Assembly: GCA_023436685.1 (NCBI GenBank)
Contig: JAEZIL010000330.1
Location: 1 to 5,461 of the forward strand
Source of the DNA: Bacteroidota bacterium
Lineage (GTDB): Bacteria; Bacteroidota; Bacteroidia; Chitinophagales; Chitinophagaceae
Length of the DNA stretch: 5,461 bases
Direction: 5' to 3'
Positions within the stretch are counted from its first letter, which is position 1. Each line of letters starts with the position of its first letter. The notes below the pieces were generated by a model. The model ran no database searches. It saw nothing but the letters and a program-made list of their open reading frames with translations, and was not told where the DNA came from. Shown here piece after piece: positions 1 to 5,461 of this stretch. A program made the translations under genes and the position numbers.

Positions 1-116
1 TGCTAAGTTTTCTGTCATAAAAAAATTTTTTTCGTGCGACAGTTTGCGGCGAAACCCAGTTTGGGCAAGGCTTTGGAGCCTGAAATGACGCACCACTGTT
101 TTTACCTCACTTAGCA
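1..116. repeat. REP/MITE-like element with 8-bp terminal inverted repeats
   Basis: TGCTAAGT at 1-8 is the exact reverse complement of ACTTAGCA at 109-116. The interval holds several further self-complementary parts: CTGTC (12-16) with GACAG (38-42) enclosing a perfect A7T7 palindrome at 19-32; CCCA/TGGG (55-58/62-65); AGGCT/AGCCT (68-72/77-81) with a TTGG loop; and GTGCG (34-38) with CGCAC (89-93). I see no convincing reading frame. This much nested structure between terminal inverted repeats is typical of non-coding mobile repeats (REP/MITE-like), but a structured RNA is also possible. The left end coincides with the window edge, so the inverted repeat may extend further and no target-site duplication can be examined. 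Confidence 0.5.
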
Positions 117-142
117 TTATTTAACAACGCTTTTTAAACAAA

Positions 143-171
143 TAAATCACCCCGGTTTATGGGATGATTTA
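143..171. terminator. Strong intergenic hairpin, possible terminator
   Basis: TAAATCA (143-149) pairs with TGATTTA (165-171), and CCC (150-152) pairs with GGG (161-163) with one bulged A at 164, leaving an 8-base loop. This gives a 10-bp stem. There is no clean T-run on the plus-strand side (CTATAGC follows). On the minus-strand side the flank TTATTTGTTT is only moderately T-rich. It could end transcription of a gene left of the window or insulate the accessory operon. It could also belong to the neighbouring repeat. The pairing is seen directly; the terminator role is inferred. Confidence 0.4.
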
Positions 172-299
172 CTATAGCAAATATACGTAAAATTATTTAA
201 AATAGTGTATTTTTATTAACGAGTAAATAACAATTGGTAGGGTGAAAACACGGTGGTACAAGTAAATCGTAAACTATATATTTAATCAGATTTTTAAAT
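172..299 (+). promoter_or_regulatory. AT-rich leader of the accessory operon, likely promoter region
   Basis: This is the only untranslated stretch from which the 300-3083 gene cluster could be transcribed. TATATTTA at 277-284 matches five of the six fixed positions of the Bacteroidota -7 consensus TAnnTTTG, 15 bases before the ATG, but I find no TTTG-type -33 box at the expected distance, so the box is weak. No purine-rich ribosome binding site precedes the ATG at 300. The leader TTTTTAAAT is AT-only, which is normal in Bacteroidota. No clear operator palindrome was found. Confidence 0.25.
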
Positions 300-1787
300 A
301 TGAAAATTCTACTTGACACTAATATTATTATCCATCGTGAAGCGAACCGGGTAGTAAAAAATGAAATCGGTATCCTTTTTAATTGGCTGGACAAACTACA
401 CTACACTAAGTGTGTACATCCTTTAACTTCTAGGGAAATAGATAAGAACCCTAATAAGGATACAGTCAAAACAATGCAAATAAAACTAGCTAATTACTAT
501 AGTCTAAAGACGGAAGCCCCTTTGCATGATGATGTAAGAGTAGTTGCTGATAAGTTTGACAAAAATGAAAACGATAGGAATGATACAAGTCTATTGAACG
601 AAGTATATAATCATAGAGTTGATATACTAATTACTGAAGATAAAAAAATACATGCTAAGGCTTTAGAATTGAATATATCCAGTAGGGTATTTTATATAAA
701 TACTTTTTTAGAAAAGGTTACAGAAGAAAATCCAGATTTAGTAAACTACAAAGTACTAGCTGTAAAGAAGATGCACTTTGGCAACGTTGATTTAAATGAC
801 ACATTTTTTGACAGCTTCAGAGAAGATTATATTGGATTTAATGAATGGTTTAATAGAAAGTCTGATGAGATATCCTATGTATGTTATGATGAAAATAATG
901 TAACAGCCTTTTTGTTCGTCAAAGTTGAAAATGAAAATGAGGATTATAGTAATATTCAACCTTTGATGGAAAAAAGAAAGAGATTAAAGATTGGGACGCT
1001 AAAAGTAATTAGTAATGGCTTGAAAATTGGCGAAAGATTCTTGAAAATTATCTTTGATAATGCTGTTAAAAACAAAGTAGATGAAATCTATGTAACTATA
1101 TTTGATAAGCGTCCGGAACAGCAAAGGTTAATAGCGCTATTAGAAGAATTTGGTTTTAAGTATCATGGCGAAAAACAAACGCAATCAGGTACTGAACGTG
1201 TCTACTTGCGTAGTCTTTGGCCTGTAGCCAATACGCAATATCCTAGATTGACTTACCCTAAAATAAATCCTGATACTAAAATATATGTGATACCAATAAG
1301 GCCGGAGTATCATACAGAGTTATTGCCCGATTCTATTTTGAATACAGAATCGCCACTAAACTTTGTCGAAAATATGCCTCATAGAAATGCTATAAGTAAG
1401 GCATACATATCTCATTCATACAATCGTAATTTAAGAAGCGGGGATACTATTGTCTTTTATCGTACCGGCGGAATTTATGAGGGGGTTGCAACAACGATTG
1501 GTATCGTTGAGAGTATTCGAGATAATATATCATCAGCCGATGAGTTAGCAGAAATTTGCCGTAAAAGAACAGTTTTGAAGCCAGAAGAACTAGCAGAGTA
1601 TTGGAATAGATATCCTAGAAACAAGCCATTTGTAATAAATTTTCTATATGCATTTTCATTTCGGAGGAGGGTTATTTTAAAAGACATGTTGGATAGGAAA
1701 ATATTACCATCAATGGATAGTGTTAGAACCATTAGCGAAATGAGTAAGGTTGGATTACGTGAACTTGTCAAAATTGCTGGAGTATGA
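300..1787 (+). CDS. PIN nuclease - GNAT acetyltransferase - ASCH/PUA-like fusion protein
   Basis: A 495-aa cytoplasmic three-domain protein. Residues 1-140 read as a PIN domain: it opens with LLDTN, and the expected acidic quartet can be placed at D6, E46, D95 and D114 (LITEDKKIHAKA), so metal-dependent RNA cleavage is plausible. Residues of about 150-305 resemble a GNAT acetyltransferase, with the helix GLKIGERFLK (240-249) where the acetyl-CoA loop lies and an EEFGFKYHG ending (282-290). The Q/RxxGxG/A loop is imperfect. Residues of about 325-495 are PUA-like (ASCH/EVE type), with IRPEY (333-337), GDTIVFYR (381-388) and a GIVESI strand. The start is well supported because PIN domains begin in this way. 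The TGA overlaps the next ATG as ATGA, implying translational coupling. PIN and GNAT folds both occur in toxins, and PUA-like domains bind RNA or modified bases. A toxin or RNA-processing role is inference; the substrate is unknown. Confidence 0.85.
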   Translation: MKILLDTNIIIHREANRVVKNEIGILFNWLDKLHYTKCVHPLTSREIDKNPNKDTVKTMQIKLANYYSLKTEAPLHDDVRVVADKFDKNENDRNDTSLLNEVYNHRVDILITEDKKIHAKALELNISSRVFYINTFLEKVTEENPDLVNYKVLAVKKMHFGNVDLNDTFFDSFREDYIGFNEWFNRKSDEISYVCYDENNVTAFLFVKVENENEDYSNIQPLMEKRKRLKIGTLKVISNGLKIGERFLKIIFDNAVKNKVDEIYVTIFDKRPEQQRLIALLEEFGFKYHGEKQTQSGTERVYLRSLWPVANTQYPRLTYPKINPDTKIYVIPIRPEYHTELLPDSILNTESPLNFVENMPHRNAISKAYISHSYNRNLRSGDTIVFYRTGGIYEGVATTIGIVESIRDNISSADELAEICRKRTVLKPEELAEYWNRYPRNKPFVINFLYAFSFRRRVILKDMLDRKILPSMDSVRTISEMSKVGLRELVKIAGV

Positions 1788-2743
1788 AAAGCTTAGCAAT
1801 ATGGCTAGACGAGAATTCCATAGCCCCTCAAAATGACTCAATAGAAATGCATGTGAATTTGTGGAAGATAGCAACAAAGAAAAATGGTTATAGGAGATTC
1901 ATTGATATAGGTATAAACTTGCTTGACCCACAAACACTTAATCGATTACGTATCTATGTGCCTGTTAAGTTAGAGGCTAACAATGTATTTGATATTGTAG
2001 GCTCCTTTATTAATGATAACAGTTTAATCTGTACGTTATTTAATGAAAATTACCGCAGCATTCATAAGCCCAATAGCAAAGCCCACTCTATTCATGATAA
2101 CAGTGGCTCTTTCAAATTTGATATATACGAACTGGACCAGTCAAATTTTCATCTTGAACATAGGTATAATGGAACTATCATTAATGTGATGATATCGAAT
2201 ACATCACCTACATATATAAGATGTAGAATAGACAATACATTTTGTGATCAGATAGTAAATATACAAAGGCCATCAAATTCCTTCTTTCAAAGCGCATTCT
2301 CTAAAATTGAGATTACGGACTTTAGAGTAAATGATGTTAGGGATCTTAATAATAGTTTGTTGGAAGAAATGAACAAAGAGAAAATCCCTCAGATTAGCAA
2401 GGGACATTTTTTCTATATGATATCTTCAAATGAGGAAGTCATTAATTATCAAATTCCATTTATAAATTGTAGAATACTTGAGAAACAAAAATGGTTAAAG
2501 TATATTGGAGAAAATTCGCTTAAGCAAGATGAGGAAGTCCTGGCTTACCATTGGAAAATAAGTAATAACAACTTCAATATTTTTGTTAAAACCAAGTTTG
2601 AAAACAATAATTGGAAGACTATTTTATGGTATTTATTTGTACTTTTGCTCTTAACAATATTGTTTGATAGAATTAGCGATTACATCAATCATTCACTAGA
2701 CAATGCTTTAACTTATGCAAGTTATATTATCCATAAAACCTGA
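1784..2743 (+). CDS. Unknown protein with single C-terminal transmembrane helix
   Basis: A 319-aa protein that I do not recognise. Residues 1-277 look soluble, rich in Asn, Ile and Ser, with alternating hydrophobic stretches suggesting mostly beta structure (for example 131-147 and 207-230). There is no signal peptide. One hydrophobic helix lies at about 279-294 (WYLFVLLLLTILF core), followed by a 25-residue tail. Lysines cluster just before the helix (K269, K271, K278), which by the positive-inside rule places the large domain in the cytoplasm. The protein is therefore probably anchored by its C-terminus. The ATG overlaps the previous stop by 4 bases, and the last 29 bases overlap the ASCH gene, so it is embedded in one transcription unit. 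No nuclease, kinase or NTPase motif is visible. It could be a membrane effector, a sensor or a tether for its cytoplasmic partners; the sequence does not decide. Confidence 0.8.
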   Translation: MKSLAIWLDENSIAPQNDSIEMHVNLWKIATKKNGYRRFIDIGINLLDPQTLNRLRIYVPVKLEANNVFDIVGSFINDNSLICTLFNENYRSIHKPNSKAHSIHDNSGSFKFDIYELDQSNFHLEHRYNGTIINVMISNTSPTYIRCRIDNTFCDQIVNIQRPSNSFFQSAFSKIEITDFRVNDVRDLNNSLLEEMNKEKIPQISKGHFFYMISSNEEVINYQIPFINCRILEKQKWLKYIGENSLKQDEEVLAYHWKISNNNFNIFVKTKFENNNWKTILWYLFVLLLLTILFDRISDYINHSLDNALTYASYIIHKT

Positions 2744-3083
2744 GTTTGCAGAGAAGATTTTCGATGGTAGCAAGAAGTTCGAATTTCGTCGTGTCATTTT
2801 CAAAAATCCAGATATAAAAAGCATTATTGTTTATGCTTCTTCTCCTGTGAAAAAAGTGATAGGGGAATTTGAAATTGATGAAATATTGAAAGATGACTTG
2901 AACTGTTTATGGCAGCAAACTCAAGCCGATTCTGGGATTACAAAGGATTTCTTTTTTGAATACTTTGAAAATAAATTAGAAGGTTTTGCTATTAAAATAA
3001 AGAGTGTTACAAGGTATAAGGAGCCGAAATGCTTAAAACAAGATTATAACCTAACCCCTCCCCAATCTTTTCTGTACTACTAG
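2715..3083 (+). CDS. Stand-alone ASCH-domain protein (COG4933-like)
   Basis: A 122-aa protein made of a single ASCH domain (PUA-like fold). It opens with LSIKPE (5-10) and carries the ASCH signature GxKxxExR as G18-S-K20-K-F-E23-F-R25, then YASSPVKKVIGEFEI (40-54). It ends with PPQSFLYY, a normal ending for this family, so it appears full length. ASCH proteins are generally linked to RNA: E. coli YqfB is an N4-acetylcytidine amidohydrolase, and an ASCH protein from Zymomonas has been reported as a ribonuclease. The start at 2715 puts the conserved LSIKP at its usual place and makes a 29-base overlap with the upstream gene. The N-terminal segment resembles the C-terminal domain of the first gene (IKPEFAEKIFDGS against IRPEYHTELLPDS). 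It may be a regulator, antitoxin or modified-base reader for that protein; this is inference. Confidence 0.88.
   Translation: MQVILSIKPEFAEKIFDGSKKFEFRRVIFKNPDIKSIIVYASSPVKKVIGEFEIDEILKDDLNCLWQQTQADSGITKDFFFEYFENKLEGFAIKIKSVTRYKEPKCLKQDYNLTPPQSFLYY
3080..3083. other. Shared CTAG palindrome supplying both convergent stop codons
   Basis: The plus-strand ASCH gene ends with TAG at 3081-3083 and the minus-strand HNH gene ends with TAG at 3082-3080. The palindrome CTAG supplies both. The two coding regions overlap by 4 bases and leave no room for a terminator between them, so each transcript probably runs into the other gene as antisense RNA. Confidence 0.9.
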
Positions 3084-3898
3084 TATAGATTGTTCAATTT
3101 AGTTAAGTTGATTTCTGTATCTACACTCAAAAAGCTTTTATAATTGTTTTTTTCTAGCAATAAATTATAGGTTTCTATTGACGGCCCTGCCATGTTTATC
3201 GCATACTCTATGCCCATAATTGAAACTATAAAGAATAGTTCCATAGATTCCGAGTATTTGAATGTGTACTCATGTAATATTTCATAGGGATGGCCTGGTG
3301 TCTCTAGAAATATGTCTAATTCCGAATAAATCCTTCTTTGGCTATATTCCCAGATAGCTGTACTTTTTCCATACCGGACAAAGTTTCTTATAGGATCCAG
3401 CTCTTTTTTATCAACAACTTCGTTTTCATAATTAGAAACATCCAAGCATAGTTTGGTGAGGGCTTCAATTCCTACCTTACAAATAAATTTTGATAGGTAT
3501 ATATTATTTTCTTCTGGGGTTTGAAAAATCTGAACATACATTTTGTTAGCGTGGCCAGACAAGATGTAGCTTTCAAGTTCTTTATTTGTAGAGTCTAGTC
3601 CTATATGTCCATTTTCAAGTATAAAATCTACTGTGAATATTTTATTGTTTGCAATGATGGTTCCTTTCCATGAGACGATTTTGTCTTTCTTATTCTTAAT
3701 ATTATTACGGCTACGTATAGCTTTAAAATAGTCCTGTTCAAGTAATTTTTTTTCAACCTTAAGTGCGAGATAATTATTGCACATATCGCATACTACACCT
3801 TTAGGGAGAACATGTTCTTTGTTACCTAGCGATTCAGGAATAATATGTTCAATACTTTTTGAATTGTCTGAATTTTGCTTACAAAATATACATCGCAT
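3080..3898 (-). CDS. HNH endonuclease family protein (HNH_5-like)
   Basis: A 272-aa protein with an N-terminal HNH/treble-clef zinc motif: CIFC (C3, C6), then EHIIPESLG (17-25, with H18 as the likely catalytic histidine) and CDMCNN (C37, C40, N41/N42). This CxxC-EHiiPesLG-CxxCN arrangement is typical of the HNH_5 group, which suggests metal-dependent nuclease activity on DNA. Residues of about 60-272 are not a domain I recognise. A moderately hydrophobic stretch at 220-238 is more likely a buried strand than a membrane helix, given its Glu and Asn. It is AT-rich like the plus-strand cluster and faces it tail to tail. The start is chosen because the Cys motif begins at residue 3. It could be a defence or restriction nuclease, a mobile-element remnant, or a single cargo gene; no methyltransferase partner is present. 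Confidence 0.82.
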   Translation of the reverse strand: MRCIFCKQNSDNSKSIEHIIPESLGNKEHVLPKGVVCDMCNNYLALKVEKKLLEQDYFKAIRSRNNIKNKKDKIVSWKGTIIANNKIFTVDFILENGHIGLDSTNKELESYILSGHANKMYVQIFQTPEENNIYLSKFICKVGIEALTKLCLDVSNYENEVVDKKELDPIRNFVRYGKSTAIWEYSQRRIYSELDIFLETPGHPYEILHEYTFKYSESMELFFIVSIMGIEYAINMAGPSIETYNLLLEKNNYKSFLSVDTEINLTKLNNLY

Positions 3899-4012
3899 AT
3901 CTAACCTATTGCTCTAATTTACAAAGTATGGTATAGATAGTAGCACTAGCCTTGAACGGTGCCAACGCCGCAGTAGCTCAATAGCAATTCGTCCCTTCGT
4001 TACCAACTATTC
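3899..4012 (-). promoter_or_regulatory. Spacer between epimerase and HNH genes, possible weak promoter
   Basis: These 114 bases separate the epimerase stop from the HNH start, both on the minus strand. Read on the minus strand, TTGGCA (3965-3960) and TACTAT (3942-3937) lie 17 bases apart and loosely resemble a sigma-70 promoter. TACTTTG (3928-3922) is one base short of the Bacteroidota TAnnTTTG box. Neither is convincing. I see no strong hairpin followed by T-residues, so transcripts from the sugar operon might read through into the HNH gene. GC content falls across this spacer towards the HNH gene. Confidence 0.25.
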
Positions 4013-4552
4013 TTAAAACGGGCTATCGAAATCTTGTAGTGTGGGGAAAGACAGATCGCGGGTGGAGATGATGGGGGCGGGCAGTTGCCAGTCGTACCCA
4101 ATACTATCGTAACGGATGCCGGTATCGTGCTGCTGGCTATACTCGGATGATACGAGGTAGTAGGTAATAGCACCTTCGGTAAGGGCCTTGAAGCCATGGG
4201 CAAAGCCTTCGGGTATATAATAGGCCTTGTGGTTGGCGGCGCTCAGCTCGGTAGCAAAATGCTGCCCGTAGGTAGGGCTGGCCTTGCGGAGGTCGACAAT
4301 AACATCGAGTATAGCCCCCTGCGGGCAAAACACAATTTTAGCATGCTGGTGCGGCGGGGTCTGGAAGTGCATACCGCGCACTACATTTTTATTAGATATA
4401 GAGAAATAGCTTTCCTTCAACTGAAAATCGATACCATGCTGCGCCAGCGTAGTGGCGTGAAATGTTTTGATGAAGCTGCCGCGTGCATCGTCGAAAGCCG
4501 GCATATCGATTATATATGCGCCTTGTAGCGGTATGGGTTGCAGTTGTGCCAT
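4013..4552 (-). CDS. rfbC: RmlC-type dTDP-4-dehydrorhamnose 3,5-epimerase family protein
   Basis: A 179-aa cupin-fold sugar epimerase of normal family length. Key motifs are FDDARGSF (20-27), VVRGMHFQ (57-64) with catalytic-type H62, K72, the strand ILDVIVDLR (81-89), IPEGFAHGF (113-121) and Y132. D166 in STRDLSF is at the position of the C-terminal catalytic Asp. RmlC enzymes epimerise C3 and/or C5 of nucleotide-linked 4-keto-6-deoxyhexoses in the cytoplasm. The ATG lies 5 bases after the stop of the CDP-glucose dehydratase gene, so the two are co-transcribed. With that partner the substrate may be a CDP- rather than a dTDP-sugar, as in CDP-ascarylose synthesis, where an RmlC homologue acts. 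The family is certain; the exact substrate and therefore the gene symbol are less so. Confidence 0.9.
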   Translation of the reverse strand: MAQLQPIPLQGAYIIDMPAFDDARGSFIKTFHATTLAQHGIDFQLKESYFSISNKNVVRGMHFQTPPHQHAKIVFCPQGAILDVIVDLRKASPTYGQHFATELSAANHKAYYIPEGFAHGFKALTEGAITYYLVSSEYSQQHDTGIRYDSIGYDWQLPAPIISTRDLSFPTLQDFDSPF

Positions 4553-4557
4553 AGGTG

Positions 4558-5461
4558 TTATGCTATACTCCCGAAGTATTGTTCAATTTGTTGCAGGCAT
4601 TTGGTGTGCGCATCCTGCTCGCGATTGGCATACCAGTCGGCAGTGAGCTGTATGGCCGTAGTGGCGTTGAGCTTAGGCTGCCAGCCCAGCATATTGTGTG
4701 CTTTGCTGCTATCGAGGAGGAGGAGCTTAGCCTCGTGCGGGGCGTTCTCAGGTATATTCACCTGGTAGCCGCCGCGGCCAAAGCGTTGCAGGAATATCTT
4801 CACCAGGTCTTCAACAGTAACCGTATCGTTGGCATCGGGGCCAAAGTTGAAAGCGGTGCTGAAGGTAACGGGGTCTTCGCTCATGCGGGCAGCGAGGCTG
4901 AGGTAAGCACCCAGCGGCTCGAGCACGTGCTGCCAGGGGCGCACAGATGCCGGGTTGCGCACGTTCACCTTTTCATCGAACTCCAGCGCACGAACAATAT
5001 CTGGGATGATGCGGTCGTCGGAGAAATCGCCACCACCTATTACATTGCCCGCGCGTACTGCCGCCACCGATTTTTCGTGATGGGCGTAGTTGGCCGGGTT
5101 GAAGAAAGAGCGGCGGTAAGATTCTACCACTATCTCGGCAGCAGCCTTACTGGCCGAGTACGGATCGTAACCACCCAGCTTGTCGTCTTCTTTAAAAGCT
5201 TCGCCACGCTCGGGGTTCTCGTATACTTTATCGGTAGTTATCATGAGGGCCACGCAGGGCTTCTTAAGGCTGCGCAGTGCCTCGAGCATATGCACGGTGC
5301 CTTGGGTGTTTACCATAAAGGTATCGGCAGGCATATCATAGCTGCGGCGCACCAGGCTTTGTGCGGCGAGGTGAAACACAAAATCGGGCTCAAAGCGGAC
5401 GAGCTCGCCTTGCAGCAGGGGCAGGTCGCGCAGGTCGCCAATGACGGATGAATAACAAATG
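4558..5461 (-). CDS. rfbG: CDP-glucose 4,6-dehydratase, 5' end outside window
   Basis: An extended short-chain dehydrogenase that converts CDP-D-glucose to CDP-4-keto-6-deoxyglucose, the entry step to CDP-linked deoxysugars of O-antigen or capsule. Three hundred codons are visible. The frame is open to the window edge and reads IGDLRD then FEPDFVFHLAAQSLVR, so the GTG codon at 5379 is an internal valine, not a start. Roughly 55-60 N-terminal residues with the NAD-binding GxxGxxG loop are missing. Visible hallmarks are FHLAAQSLVRRSY, TTDKVYEN and GGYDPYSASKAAAE with the YxxxK pair (Y codon 5160-5158), then GNVIGGGD and RPWQHVLEPLGAYL. The TTDKVYEN/GGYDPYSASK combination separates CDP-glucose dehydratases from RmlB. 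The epimerase gene follows 5 bases after its stop. GC-rich codon use contrasts with the AT-rich genes beyond 3950. Confidence 0.93.
   Translation of the reverse strand, partial: ICYSSVIGDLRDLPLLQGELVRFEPDFVFHLAAQSLVRRSYDMPADTFMVNTQGTVHMLEALRSLKKPCVALMITTDKVYENPERGEAFKEDDKLGGYDPYSASKAAAEIVVESYRRSFFNPANYAHHEKSVAAVRAGNVIGGGDFSDDRIIPDIVRALEFDEKVNVRNPASVRPWQHVLEPLGAYLSLAARMSEDPVTFSTAFNFGPDANDTVTVEDLVKIFLQRFGRGGYQVNIPENAPHEAKLLLLDSSKAHNMLGWQPKLNATTAIQLTADWYANREQDAHTKCLQQIEQYFGSIA

Noticed and set aside
197..394. 65-codon minus-strand open frame across the start of the PIN gene
   Set aside because: It overlaps the well-supported PIN N-terminus and translates to low-complexity, AT-driven residues.
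1475..1771. 98-codon minus-strand open frame inside the fusion gene
   Set aside because: It is antisense to the conserved PUA-like domain and has no motif of its own.
2013..2104. 11-base direct repeat ATGATAACAGT at 2013-2023 and 2094-2104
   Set aside because: Only two copies inside one coding region, with no array or wider similarity; likely chance in AT-rich DNA.
4196..4528. Plus-strand open frame antisense to the epimerase, and other short frames at 4000-4203, 4137-4328 and 4538-4768
   Set aside because: All lie within the two confidently identified sugar genes in other frames and show no conserved motif.
5377..5379. GTG as the start codon of the dehydratase
   Set aside because: The frame stays open upstream to the window edge and encodes expected family sequence (IGDLRD, FEPDF), so this GTG is an internal valine.
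4555..5451. Long plus-strand open frame of 298 codons antisense to rfbG
   Set aside because: The opposite strand encodes an unmistakable CDP-glucose 4,6-dehydratase with conserved motifs. The plus-strand translation has no recognisable domain and is a shadow caused by GC-rich codon use.
1..5461. CRISPR array, tRNA or rRNA gene, integrase or transposase
   Set aside because: I looked for regularly spaced repeats, a tRNA cloverleaf and recombinase motifs in both strands and saw none.

Overview
The window joins two DNA segments of different character. Positions 4013-5461 are moderately GC-rich and hold the end of a conventional nucleotide-sugar operon on the minus strand: a CDP-glucose 4,6-dehydratase (rfbG-like, 5' end outside the window) followed after 5 bases by an RmlC-type sugar epimerase. 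Positions of roughly 120-3950 are strongly AT-rich and carry four accessory genes. I counted 14 G+C of 60 at 601-660 against 35 of 60 at 4681-4740. The protein sequences, the AT-rich gene leaders and the lack of Shine-Dalgarno sequences suggest a member of the Bacteroidota, possibly a Chitinophagaceae-like soil or water bacterium. This is inference, since no rRNA or other marker gene is present.

Layout. 1-116: a compact element bounded by perfect 8-base inverted repeats, with several nested hairpins, resembling a REP or MITE-like intergenic repeat. 143-171: a separate strong hairpin. 300-3083: three overlapping plus-strand genes, which are (1) a 495-aa PIN nuclease - GNAT acetyltransferase - ASCH/PUA-like fusion, (2) a 319-aa unknown protein with one C-terminal membrane helix, and (3) a 122-aa stand-alone ASCH protein. 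3080-3898: a convergent minus-strand HNH-family protein whose stop codon shares a CTAG palindrome with the stop codon of gene 3. 3899-4012: spacer where composition changes. 4013-5461: the sugar genes.

How they may work together. Genes 1-3 overlap by 4 and 29 bases, so they look translationally coupled and should act as one unit. The unit combines an RNase-type toxin fold, an acetyltransferase fold, two related PUA-like nucleic-acid recognition domains and a membrane-anchored protein. This is the profile of a toxin-antitoxin-like or anti-phage module acting on RNA, but no domain combination here proves that role. The HNH protein may be an independent cargo gene or a partner. RfbG and the epimerase most likely contribute to a CDP-linked deoxysugar for surface polysaccharide and look unrelated to the accessory genes.
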